DNA of 62,878 nt from Quadrisphaera granulorum (GTDB lineage: Bacteria > Actinomycetota > Actinomycetes > Actinomycetales > Quadrisphaeraceae). Of the stretch, positions 16,319 through 24,546 are shown piece after piece (position 1 is the stretch's first letter; the number at the start of each line of letters is the position of its first letter). The notes beneath the pieces were generated by a model. The model did not search any database and was not told the DNA's origin. It saw only the letters and a list, made by a program, of their open reading frames with translations. Where the stretch lies: assembly GCF_003149145.1 (NCBI RefSeq), contig NZ_QGDQ01000028.1:1-62878 (forward strand), in the 5' to 3' direction. Both the position numbers and the translations under genes were made by a program.

Positions 16319-17549
16319 GGGGAGCCTCCTCGGTGTTCGCGATGGCCGCCAGCAGAGCGGCGCGAGGGACGACGCCGACCAGGCGGCCGGCGTCGTCGGT
16401 GACCGCCAACGGGACGCTGTGCCGGCCGACGAGGGAACACAGATCAACCAGCGGCGCACTGTCGGGCACAGAGGCGTACTGGTCGGTGAGGTGGTCCGCG
16501 AGGCTCGTGCTGCGCTGGTGGACGGCGTCGGCCAGGCGGTCGTTGGACAGGACGCCGAGGATGCGGCCGTCCTCGTCGAGCACGTAGGCGCCCAGCCCCT
16601 CGGCCGCGCCGATGCGGTCCAGAACCTGCTCGGGTCGCTCGTCGAGGCGGGCAGTCACGAGCGGCTGGCGCATGATCGTGCCGGCAGTGAGCACGCGCGA
16701 CCTGTCGACGTCGGAGACGAAATCGGCTACGTAATCGTCCGCGGGCATCGACAGAATCTCGGCGCCGGTACCCAGCTGGACGACCTTGCCGTTGCGCATG
16801 ACCATGATCCGGTCACCGAGGCGCATGGCCTCGTTGAGGTCGTGGGTGACGAAGACGACCGTGCGCTGGTGGTCACGCTGGAGCTGCAGCAGGAGGTCCT
16901 GCATGTCGCGGCGGATGAGCGGATCGAGCGCGCTGAACGGCTCGTCCATGAGGAGGATGTCGGCGCCGCTCGCCAGCGCCCGGGCCAGGCCGACGCGCTG
17001 GCGCATGCCGCCGGAGAGCTCACCGGGCAGCGAGTCACCCCAGCCTTCGAGGCCGACGGTCTTCAGCGCCTCGTCGGCGCGCTGAGCAGCCTCGTTCTGG
17101 TTCACGCCACGCAGACGGAGCGCGTAGGCGGCGTTGTCGCGCACGGTGCGGTGGGGGAAGAGCGCGAAGTGCTGAAAGACCATGTTGATCTTCTTGTTGC
17201 GCAGCTCGCGGAGCTCGCCGTCGCGCAGGCGCGACACGTCGCGCCCGTCGATCGTCAGCGTGCCGGAGGTGGGCTCCACCAGCTTGTTGAGCATCCGCAG
17301 CAGGGTCGACTTGCCCGATCCGGACAGACCCATGATCACGAAGAACTCGCCCTTGGCGACGGTGAACGACACGTCAGCGACCGCGGGCGGCTTGCCGCCA
17401 CCGGTGTCGGAGCGGCCACGGCCGAGCCCTCGGCGCGCAGGCGCACCGAACACCTTGGTGAGGTGCGACACCTCGATGGCTACGGGAGCAGCCACACCGG
17501 TCTCACCAGCCGCCACAGGGTCGGCGGGCAACTCGAGCGAGGTGGTCAT
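16311..17549 (-). CDS. Glycine betaine-type ABC transporter ATPase with CBS domains
   Basis: This 412-residue ProV/OpuAA-family ATPase energises osmolyte uptake. Walker A is GLSGSGKST (residues 74-82), the signature is LSGGMRQRV and Walker B is ILLMDEPFSALD. The C-terminal 120 residues form a pair of CBS domains, which in OpuA-type systems sense ionic strength or c-di-AMP. The ATG with GGAG upstream begins MTTSLELP. It is the first gene of the operon, and a striking nested palindrome lies about 115 bases upstream. Residues 36-54 are an unusual Arg/Gly-rich insertion before the Walker A region. Confidence 0.9.
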
Positions 17550-17663
17550 GCGTGCTCCACGGGGGTGCGGCGACAGGTCAGAACCAGCAACACGACGGCA
17601 CAGCGACGACGACGGACTGAGGGTCAGCAGCGACTCCGCCACTGGTCCCAACACTGGCCCGCG

Positions 17664-17722
17664 ATCTCTTGTATTAGAGATGTATCAGGCATCTCTCGAC
17701 AAGAGGTTGCTCCAAGATCTCT
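17664..17722. promoter_or_regulatory. Nested palindrome upstream of the osmolyte transporter operon
   Basis: From 17666 to 17705 two inverted repeats are nested: CTCTTGT ... ACAAGAG outside and AGAGATG tatcagg CATCTCT inside. The left half is itself a palindrome, ATCTCT tgtatt AGAGAT. The word ATCTCT recurs at 17664, 17691 and 17717, about 26-27 bp apart. This AT-richer patch stands out from its surroundings and lies where the ATPase promoter should be. An operator for a dimeric regulator or a 5'-UTR stem-loop are both possible. Confidence 0.6.
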
Positions 17723-17846
17723 GACCAAGATTCACGTTCCTGAAACAATCAGCCACGCCTCAGTGGCCGATCGGCACCGCCTCGTGACGGTCCGTGCCGT
17801 ATGTCCCCTGGTGTCCCCTCACTGCGAGCGGGTGGACGTCGACGCG

Positions 17847-18005
17847 TCAGCTGGCGAAGCGCACGAAGGCTCGGAGAGGTCCCGCCGGGTGCTCACCGGC
17901 CTCCGCGAAGCCCAGCGAGGAGTAGAAGGCCCCATGGCGAGGCTCGTCGTCGGTGAGCAGCACCTGCTGGCGCACCCTGGCGTACGGGCGACGTTCAGCC
18001 CGCAC
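17847..18005 (-). pseudogene. C-terminal remnant of a GNAT acetyltransferase
   Basis: The 52-residue minus-strand frame contains VLLTDDEPRHGAFYSSLGFA, the C-terminal signature of GCN5-type acetyltransferases (FYxxLGF), and then runs to a stop. The acetyl-CoA binding half is missing: just upstream is the end of trpS. It begins at a possible GTG a few bases after the trpS stop but cannot form a complete domain. The rest of 17723-17846 shows no gene. Confidence 0.55.
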
Positions 18006-18009
18006 CCGC

Positions 18010-19128
18010 TCAGTAGGTCATGTCCATCACGGACCGAACCTCGGCCAGTGTCGCGTCGGCCAGGGCGTTGGCACGCTCGTTGCCGGCTCGCAGCACCGCG
18101 AGCCGGTGGCCCGGGTCGGCCACGAGTTCCGCACGCCGCGCCCGGAGCGGACGCAGGTGCTCGTTGACGGCCTCGGTCACGAGGGCCTTGAGCGCTCCCC
18201 CGCCGCCGCTGCCCACCTGCGCGGCCAGCTCTTCCGGCGCCTGCCCGGAGAGCAGCGCGGCAAGGAGCAGGAGACTGGCGACCTCGGGGCGACGCTCGGG
18301 CTCATAGGTAATGCCCCGCTCGCTGTCGGTCTTGGCTCCGCGCAGCAGCCTGGCGGTCTCGTCCTCGGTGGCGCGCAGTTCGATGGCGTTGCGTCGCGAC
18401 TTGCTCATCTTCGTGCCGTCCGTGCCCAGCAGGACGGGCGCCGCGGTGAGCAGGGCATCGGGCTCGGGGAAGATCTGCCGCCCGCCGGCGTACCGCTCAT
18501 TGAACCGCCGCGCCACCGTCCGCGTGACCTCCAGGTGCGGCAGCTGGTCACGCCCAACCGGCACCAGGTGCGCCTTGCAGAACAGCACGTCAGCGGCTTG
18601 GTGCACCGGGTAGGTGAGGAGCAACCCGGACAGGGGACGGCCACCCGTGGCCGCCAGCTCGGACTTCACCGTCGGGTTGCGGCGCAGCTCGGCGTCCGTG
18701 ACGAGACTGAGGAACGGCAGCATGAGCTGGTTGAGCGCGGGGACGGCGCTGTGCGCGAACACCGTCGTGCGGCTCGGGTCGATGCCGGCAGCCAGGTAGT
18801 CGGCGACCAGCTCCAGCACGGTCGCCGAGAGGGTCCCGACCCCGTCACGATCGGTGATGACCTGGTAGTCGGCCACCACCAGCACCACGTCCACCCCGGC
18901 CTCCTGGAGCCTGACGCGGTTGGCCAGGGTGCCGACGTAGTGCCCCAGGTGGAGCGGCCCGGTGGGGCGATCTCCGGTGAGCACGCGGAAGCGGCCGGGA
19001 TCATCGGCGACCTCCGCCTCCAGGGCGGCGCTGCGCGCGGCGGCAACGGCGAAGGAGTCGTCAGGGGTGGGAATCGCGGCGGTATCCGTGGCGGTCGCGG
19101 GAAGGGAGGGCGTGGCGGTCGTCGTCAT
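18010..19128 (-). CDS. trpS: Tryptophanyl-tRNA synthetase
   Basis: This 372-residue class I synthetase charges tRNA-Trp. The HIGH-type motif is PLHLGH (residues 58-63), KMSKS lies at 240-244, and the protein ends EVRSVMDMTY. The N-terminal 35 residues are an extra Thr/Ala-rich extension. The sequence resembles the auxiliary TrpRS type known from Streptomyces, which is less sensitive to indolmycin; that assignment is inference. Upstream is a leader peptide with two adjacent Trp codons and a set of alternative hairpins, so expression is very likely controlled by tryptophan charging. A truncated acetyltransferase follows downstream. Confidence 0.93.
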   Translation of the reverse strand: MTTTATPSLPATATDTAAIPTPDDSFAVAAARSAALEAEVADDPGRFRVLTGDRPTGPLHLGHYVGTLANRVRLQEAGVDVVLVVADYQVITDRDGVGTLSATVLELVADYLAAGIDPSRTTVFAHSAVPALNQLMLPFLSLVTDAELRRNPTVKSELAATGGRPLSGLLLTYPVHQAADVLFCKAHLVPVGRDQLPHLEVTRTVARRFNERYAGGRQIFPEPDALLTAAPVLLGTDGTKMSKSRRNAIELRATEDETARLLRGAKTDSERGITYEPERRPEVASLLLLAALLSGQAPEELAAQVGSGGGGALKALVTEAVNEHLRPLRARRAELVADPGHRLAVLRAGNERANALADATLAEVRSVMDMTY

Positions 19129-19187
19129 GGCAGATCTCCGGGTGAGTCGGGAGCTGCCTTCGGACGGTCACCGCACGAGACACGCAC

Positions 19188-19241
19188 GGGCTGTCCTTGG
19201 ACAGCCCATGGGGTCGGGTCAAGGCCGTCGCAAGGACGGCC
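19188..19241 (-). promoter_or_regulatory. Ribosome-mediated attenuator in the trpS leader
   Basis: On the minus strand, GGCCGTC cttgc GACGGCC (19241-19223) forms hairpin 1:2 and GGGCTGTCC aa GGACAGCCC (19207-19188) forms hairpin 3:4. The loop/arm word GTCCTTG of the first is the exact reverse complement of CAAGGAC in the second, so a 2:3 antiterminator can replace 3:4. The Trp codons of the leader peptide overlap the 5' arm of the first hairpin: a ribosome stalled there would free region 2. The 3:4 hairpin lacks a U tract. Confidence 0.78.
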
Positions 19242-19290
19242 ACCACCCGGTGCAGTGGATCAGCACGTACCGACCGTACCGACCGATCAC
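19219..19290 (-). CDS. trpS leader peptide (23 residues, tandem Trp)
   Basis: This short ORF starts at a GTG and reads MIGRYGRYVLIHCTGWWPSL followed by RRP. Trp codons 16 and 17 are adjacent TGG TGG. It ends inside the attenuator, 90 bases before trpS. Tryptophan is rare, so two in a 23-residue frame placed exactly over the 5' arm of a hairpin is strong evidence for a control peptide. No Shine-Dalgarno is obvious; the start may be leaderless. Confidence 0.75.
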   Translation of the reverse strand: MIGRYGRYVLIHCTGWWPSLRRP

Positions 19291-19306
19291 GCGCCGCACG
19301 CAAAGG

Positions 19307-19322
19307 TGTGACCCAGGTCACG
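19307..19322. promoter_or_regulatory. CRP/FNR-like palindrome between trpS and the Asp23 genes
   Basis: TGTGACCCAGGTCACG matches the TGTGA-N6-TCACA pattern bound by CRP-family proteins at nine of ten defined positions. It lies just upstream of the trpS leader peptide and about 165 bases upstream of the Asp23 gene. Only the sequence match supports it. Confidence 0.4.
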
Positions 19323-19486
19323 CGAAGTCGACCGTGACGATCCGACGCCACCTGACTCTCACCCACTGTCACGCGCTCCGGGCGCCACCGCCGGGAGCCC
19401 GACGCACGACAGATCAACGCCCGACAGATCAACGCAGACACAGTCGAGAGCCGGCCTCGCGCCGGCGCATAGGGAGGACGGAACCC

Positions 19487-19951
19487 ATGTCCCAGACCGC
19501 CGTGAAGCCCAGCACCGCCGTCGTGACCTCCACCAAGCCGGGCGCACTGGCCAGCACCCAGGGCTCCACCACCATCGCCGACACCGTCGTCTCCAAGATC
19601 GCCGGCATCGCCACCCGCGAGGTCAACGGCGTCTTCGCCCTCGGCGGCGGCACCGCCCGCGCCATCGGCGCCCTACGCGAGCGCATCCCCGGCGCCACCA
19701 CCAACCACTCCCAGGGCGTCTCCGTCGAGGTCGGCGAGAAGCAGGCCGCCATCGACATCGACCTCATCGCCGAGTACGGCGTCGCCATCGCCGACCTCGC
19801 CGCCGGCGTGCGCCGCAACGTCATCAGCTCCGTGGAGCGCATGACCGGCTTGGAGGTCACCGAGGTCAACATCGACGTCAACGACGTCCACATCCCCTCC
19901 GAGGACGACGACGAGACCGACGTCCCCACCAAGCCCGCCCGCGTCCAGTGA
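19487..19951 (+). CDS. Asp23/Gls24-family envelope stress response protein
   Basis: This 154-residue protein has the Asp23 core: TTIADTVVSKIAGIATREVN, a GVSVEVGEKQAAIDIDLIAEYG strand block and GLEVTEVNIDVNDVHIP. Such proteins are abundant, membrane-associated or filament-forming and respond to envelope or alkaline stress. The N-terminus is a flexible Thr/Ala tail and the C-terminus is acidic. AGGGAGG lies upstream of the ATG. Its stop overlaps the next gene by four bases (GTGA). The coding bases are unusually C-rich at third positions, which suggests strong expression. Confidence 0.9.
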   Translation: MSQTAVKPSTAVVTSTKPGALASTQGSTTIADTVVSKIAGIATREVNGVFALGGGTARAIGALRERIPGATTNHSQGVSVEVGEKQAAIDIDLIAEYGVAIADLAAGVRRNVISSVERMTGLEVTEVNIDVNDVHIPSEDDDETDVPTKPARVQ

Positions 19952-20304
19952 GCGGCACGGCCACGGGACTGCCCGCGGCGGACACCACCCCGTTCGACAC
20001 CGACGTCGCCACTGACTCGGACGCCGCGCTCGAGGCCGTCGAGGCGGTGGTCGCCGCCGTCCTCGCCGTCCCCGGGGTGGCCGGTCTGAGCGCGGGGCCA
20101 GTCGGCTCGGCCGCCACGCTGCTGCCGGGGCGGCGTATCGACGGAATCGCCCTGCGCGACACCGGCACCGAGGTCCACGTAGCGGTGGACTACGGCGTCG
20201 ACGTCCGGACCACCGCCCGCGCCGTCCACGAGGCCATCACGGCGCTGGGTACGACAGTGCCGCGTCCCGTGGAGGTCCACGTGGACGACGTGCTCGCCCG
20301 CTGA
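19948..20304 (+). CDS. Second, divergent Asp23-like protein
   Basis: This 118-residue protein is coupled to the preceding Asp23 gene through a GTGA overlap. It carries a reduced Asp23-like core: VVAAVLAVPGVAGLSAG, RRIDGIALRDTGTEVHVAVD and VEVHVDDVL. In actinobacteria a short partner of this kind often follows the main Asp23 gene. A strong GC-rich hairpin follows it. Confidence 0.75.
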   Translation: MSGTATGLPAADTTPFDTDVATDSDAALEAVEAVVAAVLAVPGVAGLSAGPVGSAATLLPGRRIDGIALRDTGTEVHVAVDYGVDVRTTARAVHEAITALGTTVPRPVEVHVDDVLAR

Positions 20305-20321
20305 GCGGCATTCGGCCGATC

Positions 20322-20353
20322 GTCGGCCCGGCACCCGACGGTGCCGGGCCGAC
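20322..20353 (+). terminator. Hairpin terminator of the Asp23 operon
   Basis: GTCGGCCCGGCACC pairs perfectly with GGTGCCGGGCCGAC across a CGAC loop, a 14-bp stem 18 bases after the operon stop. No U tract follows; instead a 10-bp tandem repeat begins. Confidence 0.75.
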
Positions 20354-20356
20354 GGC

Positions 20357-20384
20357 GTCGGCAGGTGTCGGCAGGTGTCGGCAG
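20357..20384. repeat. 10-bp tandem repeat, about 2.8 copies
   Basis: GTCGGCAGGT is repeated directly after the Asp23 operon hairpin. It lies in the 110-bp gap before the iminopeptidase gene. Confidence 0.7.
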
Positions 20385-20414
20385 CTGGCTGGTGGCAGCG
20401 ACGAAGATGAGCGG

Positions 20415-21413
20415 GTGCCCGACCGTAGCCACGCCCCGATCGAGCCCTACGAGACCGGCTACCTCGACGTCGGAGACGGCCATTCGCTGTACTGGGAGCA
20501 GTGCGGCAACCCAGACGGCAAGCCCGCTGTCGTGCTGCACGGCGGCCCGGGAACCGGCTGCCATCCGGGAATGCGCCAGCTGTTCGACCAGCGGCGATAC
20601 AGGGTGGTGCTCTTCGACCAGCGGAACTCCGGCCGGAGCCGACCGTGGGCGGGAGAGCCGGAGGTGGACCTCTCGGCGAACACCACACCCCACCTCGTGG
20701 CCGACATCGAAGCCCTGCGTGAGCACCTCGGGGTGTATCGCTGGCTCGTCTGGGGCGGTTCGTGGGGCGTGACGCTGGGACTCGCCTACGCGCAGGCGCA
20801 TCCGGCCCGCGTCACCGAGCTGGCCCTCGCCGCCATCACCTCGCCCGACCGCTGGCTGCTGCGCTGGATCACCCGCGACATCGGCCGCGTTTTCCCCCGC
20901 GAGTGGGAGGCGTTCCGCGACGGTGTGCCCCCGGAGGACCGCGACGGCGACCTCGCCGCGGCGTACAGCCGCCTGCTCCGCTCCCCAGACGCCGAGGTGC
21001 GCCAACGGGCCGCGCAGGCCTGGTGTGATTGGGAGGACACCCACGTTTCCCTCAGCCCCGGGGCACGACCAGCTCTGTCCGTAGCCGACCCCGCGTTCCA
21101 GTTGGCGTTCGCTCGGCTGGTGACGCACTACTGGGGCAACGGCTGCTTCCTGGACGACGGTCAGCTGCTCCGAGACGCTCACCGCCTGGCGGGCATTCCC
21201 GGCGTCATGGTTCACGGTCGCTACGACGTCAGCGGACCGCTCGACGTCGCCTGGCAGTTGGCGAAGGCCTGGCCCGACGGTGAGCTCGTGGTCGTCGAGG
21301 ACGCAGGGCACAACGGCGCGGGCATCGCGACTGCCGTGGTCGAGTTCCTGAACCGCGTCGCTGGCGGCGCGGGCACAGACACCAGCACTAACACCGACAC
21401 CGACACCACCTGA
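20415..21413 (+). CDS. pip: Proline iminopeptidase (peptidase S33)
   Basis: This 332-residue alpha/beta hydrolase removes N-terminal proline from peptides. The oxyanion motif HGGPGTG, the nucleophile Ser116 in GGSWGVTL, Asp271 in GRYD and His299 in DAGHNG form the expected triad. FDQRNSGRS and the C-terminal order fit the family. Length is normal apart from a short Thr/Asp tail (TDTSTNTDTDTT). The GTG start has GAAGAT six bases before it, a leaderless pattern. Confidence 0.92.
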   Translation: MPDRSHAPIEPYETGYLDVGDGHSLYWEQCGNPDGKPAVVLHGGPGTGCHPGMRQLFDQRRYRVVLFDQRNSGRSRPWAGEPEVDLSANTTPHLVADIEALREHLGVYRWLVWGGSWGVTLGLAYAQAHPARVTELALAAITSPDRWLLRWITRDIGRVFPREWEAFRDGVPPEDRDGDLAAAYSRLLRSPDAEVRQRAAQAWCDWEDTHVSLSPGARPALSVADPAFQLAFARLVTHYWGNGCFLDDGQLLRDAHRLAGIPGVMVHGRYDVSGPLDVAWQLAKAWPDGELVVVEDAGHNGAGIATAVVEFLNRVAGGAGTDTSTNTDTDTT

Positions 21414-21499
21414 GGTCACCGGCAACCTCCTGGCGGCTCGTGGGCCTCGCGTTGCCCCGGGGGCCGCCACCCGCAGTGCGCCCGTGTGAGGCTTGGGTT

Positions 21500-22057
21500 G
21501 TGGTGGACCCAGTCGCCGTCCCTGTCGCCTCCACCACCCCGGTGCCGTCCGGCCTCACCGGCGACCCGTTCGCCGTGTCTCTCGCTGACGAGCGCACCCA
21601 GCTCACCGCTTTCCTGGAGCACTACCGCGGGGCGATCGAGGCGACGCTGAACGGCCTCGGCGAGGAGCAAGCGCGCCGGCGGCTCGTCCCCTCGGCGACG
21701 ACGCTGCTGGGGCTGGTCAAGCACGTGACCTGGATGCAACGAGTGTGGTTCGAGGAGTGTGTGGGCGGGACACCGCGCGCCAGCCTCGGTCTCGTGGCCA
21801 CGCCCGAGGACTCGTTCCAGCTCACCGCGCAGGACACCATCAGGTCAGTGCTGGCGGCGCACCAGGGTGCCTGCGCGACAGCCCGCGCCCTGGTCGCGAA
21901 CCGGTCCCTGGACGACGTGGTGACGGGCCACCGCTCCGGGCCACGCACACTGCGGTGGGTGCTGCTGCAGGTCCTGCGTGAACTCGCCCACCACTGCGGC
22001 CACGCCGACATCCTGCGCGAGCAAGTGATCGCCGATGACCACCGACTGTTCACCTGA
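21500..22057 (+). CDS. DinB-like/DUF664 putative metal-binding protein
   Basis: This protein of about 185 residues has the DinB-like four-helix fold: LTAFLEHYRGAIEATLNGL, LGLVKHVTWMQRVWFEE with a metal-type histidine, and ELAHHCGHADILREQV with the HxxHxD-type site. Members of this group include mycothiol- and bacillithiol-dependent transferases and many uncharacterised proteins. I chose the GTG preceded by GAGGCT at the leaderless distance; the next codon is also GTG. The true substrate is unknown. Confidence 0.8.
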   Translation: MVDPVAVPVASTTPVPSGLTGDPFAVSLADERTQLTAFLEHYRGAIEATLNGLGEEQARRRLVPSATTLLGLVKHVTWMQRVWFEECVGGTPRASLGLVATPEDSFQLTAQDTIRSVLAAHQGACATARALVANRSLDDVVTGHRSGPRTLRWVLLQVLRELAHHCGHADILREQVIADDHRLFT

Positions 22058-22080
22058 TGGACTTCTAGCCCCGTTAAGCA

Positions 22081-23886
22081 GTGGCCGATGGACGAAGCGT
22101 GAGCGTTGATCTTCGTGCCGCCCTGGGCGAGCCGGTCTCCGAGACTGGGGACGTGTCGCACCTGTCCCGGCCGGTGCGCGTCGTGGCTCCCGACACGCCG
22201 TGCGCTGACGTCGACGAGGCCTTCCGCACCGATCCGGGACTCAGCTGTCTAGCGGTGTCCCCACGCCTCACGGCTGGTGATCAGCGGTGGGGTCTGGTCT
22301 CCCGCGGCCCCTTCCTCACCGCCATGGCGGGCCGGCTCGGGTACGGCCGCGCCGTCTACGGGCGCCAACCGGTGAGCGTCCTCGCGGACTGGGAGGCACT
22401 GGTCATCTCCCCGCGCGTCACGCTGGGGCAGGCCGCTCAGCGGATTCTCGAACGAGACCGCGCGGCCCGCTACAGCGAGGTGCTGGTGCTCGACGACGAC
22501 AACGGCACGAGCTGCCTGGAAGTGGAGGACGTGCTGCGCTGCCTCGCGGCGGAGCTCGCGCACAAGGCGCTCACCGACCCGCTGACCGGCCTGGCCAACC
22601 GCGAGCACTTCCTACGACAGCTCGACGTCACCCGCGGCCCACTGGCCCTGGTGTACGTGGACGTGGACGACTTCAAGGCCATCAACGACGGCTTCGGTCA
22701 CAGCACCGGAGACAAGGTGCTGCAGACAGTGGCCGAGCGGCTTCGCGGCGCCGTCCGCCCCGGAGACCTCGCCGCGCGCCTGGGGGGTGATGAGTTCGCG
22801 CTGCTGCTGCGTCCCCCCGTGGAGGAAAGCGACCTGGTCTCGTGGGCCCGCGGGATGGGGCAACGCCTCCTGGCGTGCCTCACGGAGCCCGTGCACCTGG
22901 GCGGCAGGGTGCTGCCCGGCCAGGCCAGTGTGGGGGTGGCGGTCACCGCCCAGACTCCCGGTGATCCAGGCGCGCTGCTGCACGAAGCCGACCTCGCCAT
23001 GTACGGGGCGAAGGCTGCCGGGGGCTCACGCTGCGCCGTCGTCGACGGCTCCGCCTCGCCGTGCACCATCACCGCCCACGCACCCGATCGCACGGAGCTG
23101 CACGCGGCGCTCGCCCAGGGGCGCTTCGTGCTGAACTTCCAGCCCATCTGCGAGGTCCTCACCGGGCAGGTCACCAGCACGGAGGCGCTCGTGCGCTGGG
23201 AGCACCCGCTCCGCGGTCTGCTCGCCCCGGGAGCCTTCCTCAGTGACGTGGTCGCTGCCGGGTTCGCCGCGGAGCTGGACGCCCACGTGCTGCGCGCCGC
23301 GCTGACCCAGCAGGCTCGCTGGCGCGCTGAGTTCGGCGAAGGAGCCCCACGCGCAGTCAACGTCAACCTGTCGGTCCCCGGGCTGCTCCGCGACGACCTC
23401 GCGCACGTCGTCCTCGCGGCACTGGACGCTGCGGGGGTACCGCCGCAGGTTCTCCACCTGGAGCTGCCGGAGATCGCCACGAGCGCCCAGCTGAACGCCG
23501 CCGCGAGCTCCCTGGCTGCCCTGCGCGAAGCAGGTGTGGCCATCGCGCTGGACGACGTCGGCTCCGGCGCCGCAGGCCTGGCGCACCTGCGGGACCTCCG
23601 GCTGGACGGCGTGAAGATCGACCGCCGCTACGTGGCGGGCATGCTCACCGACGAGCGCGACGCCGCCGTCGTGCGGATGCTCGTCGCCATGGCGCACGGA
23701 CTGGGCGCGGCGGTGACCGCGGAGGGTGTGGAGACGTCGGCCCACCTGCAGGCGCTGCGTGAGCTGGCCGAGGAGCGACCGGGGCATCTGGTCCACGCCC
23801 AGGGGTTTGCCCTCGGACGGCCGGTCCCCGCGGCCGAGCTGAACGAGCAGTGGAGGGCGGCGGCAGGCGCGGTCACGCCGCGGTGA
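22081..23886 (+). CDS. GGDEF-EAL c-di-GMP turnover protein
   Basis: This 601-residue protein has no membrane segment. An N-terminal region of about 155 residues, perhaps CBS-like, precedes a GGDEF domain (GGDEF at 235-239, I-site RPGD at 226-229) and an EAL domain (EAL at 368-370). The catalytic EAL positions all look intact: NVNLS, LELPE, LDDVGSG, VKIDR, AEGVET and QGFALGRPVP. It could therefore make and degrade c-di-GMP, with the N-terminal region as the switch. A GTG 18 bases downstream is an alternative start. It overlaps the 3' end of the minus-strand neighbour by 14 bases. Confidence 0.9.
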   Translation: MADGRSVSVDLRAALGEPVSETGDVSHLSRPVRVVAPDTPCADVDEAFRTDPGLSCLAVSPRLTAGDQRWGLVSRGPFLTAMAGRLGYGRAVYGRQPVSVLADWEALVISPRVTLGQAAQRILERDRAARYSEVLVLDDDNGTSCLEVEDVLRCLAAELAHKALTDPLTGLANREHFLRQLDVTRGPLALVYVDVDDFKAINDGFGHSTGDKVLQTVAERLRGAVRPGDLAARLGGDEFALLLRPPVEESDLVSWARGMGQRLLACLTEPVHLGGRVLPGQASVGVAVTAQTPGDPGALLHEADLAMYGAKAAGGSRCAVVDGSASPCTITAHAPDRTELHAALAQGRFVLNFQPICEVLTGQVTSTEALVRWEHPLRGLLAPGAFLSDVVAAGFAAELDAHVLRAALTQQARWRAEFGEGAPRAVNVNLSVPGLLRDDLAHVVLAALDAAGVPPQVLHLELPEIATSAQLNAAASSLAALREAGVAIALDDVGSGAAGLAHLRDLRLDGVKIDRRYVAGMLTDERDAAVVRMLVAMAHGLGAAVTAEGVETSAHLQALRELAEERPGHLVHAQGFALGRPVPAAELNEQWRAAAGAVTPR

Positions 23887-24397
23887 GACGCACCGGGCGG
23901 TTCCTCACCCGGCTGAGGGGCAAGACCCACAGCGGGTCGTGATCGACCGCGGCGCTCTGCGGCAGCACCGGGTCCCAGGCGGAACTGGCCGGATCCTGCA
24001 GCGTGCGCAGGTGCACGTCGCCAGAGGAGCCGCTCGTGAGGGCGTAGATCCAGTACCGATCCCCCAGCGCTCCGGCCACGAGCAGATCAGAGTGGCGGGC
24101 GCGCACGCACGGCTGGGGACCGCTGAGCAGCTGCACCTCGATAAGACGATCGGGGGCACCCTCCGCGTCGAAGCTCAGGTACCGCCGCCGCGCCCAGAAC
24201 GCCGTACCCCCGGGCACCGGTGCCCGCCAGGCGGTGCGGGCGAGGATGACGGCCTCGCTGTCGAGGTCGTCCCAGGACGCGAGTGTGGCATCGACCAGGC
24301 GACGGCCCTGCTCTTCCTCCCATCGCCGCACGACGGCGACGGGATCGGCGCGCTCGACACGCGCGCCCGCTCCCCCGGTCGTGCGGTGAGGTGTCAT
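23873..24397 (-). CDS. DUF3883-like protein of unknown function
   Basis: This 174-residue protein shows a pattern like DUF3883: RRYLSFDAEGAPDRLIEVQL, then SDLLVAGALGDRYWIYAL and DVHLRTLQDPA. DUF3883 domains have a restriction-nuclease-like fold and often sit in defence genes, but the catalytic residues are not convincing here (IEVQ where IEVK is usual). GAGG lies six bases before the ATG. A second ATG nine bases upstream is possible. No nuclease or methylase neighbour is present. Confidence 0.5.
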   Translation of the reverse strand: MTPHRTTGGAGARVERADPVAVVRRWEEEQGRRLVDATLASWDDLDSEAVILARTAWRAPVPGGTAFWARRRYLSFDAEGAPDRLIEVQLLSGPQPCVRARHSDLLVAGALGDRYWIYALTSGSSGDVHLRTLQDPASSAWDPVLPQSAAVDHDPLWVLPLSRVRNRPVRLTAA

Positions 24398-24468
24398 GCA
24401 CCTCATGATGTGCGGAGCTCCTGAACAGCGACTGAGGGGCGACTGAACATTCACACCCCGGAAACCTC

Positions 24469-24482
24469 ACATTCCGGAATGT
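24469..24482. promoter_or_regulatory. 14-bp perfect palindrome
   Basis: ACATTCCGGAATGT is a perfect palindrome in the 149-bp gap upstream of the DUF3883-like gene. The flanks hold related words (GAACATTCACACCCCGG before, TGTCACACCG after) and an outer GAGGGGC/GCCCCTC pair. It could be an operator or part of a terminator for the HD gene. Confidence 0.45.
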
Positions 24483-24546
24483 CACACCGAACAGCCCCTC
24501 GGACCTCACATCACCTCTCACGCGGCCAGGAAGGGGGCGGCTGCCG

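Noticed and set aside
19235-19247. T-box riboswitch upstream of trpS (the word GGGTGGTGG resembles a T-box core)
   Set aside because: The word is explained by the Gly-Trp-Trp codons of the leader peptide, the specifier-loop structure of T-boxes is missing, and the mutually exclusive hairpins fit ribosome-mediated attenuation better.
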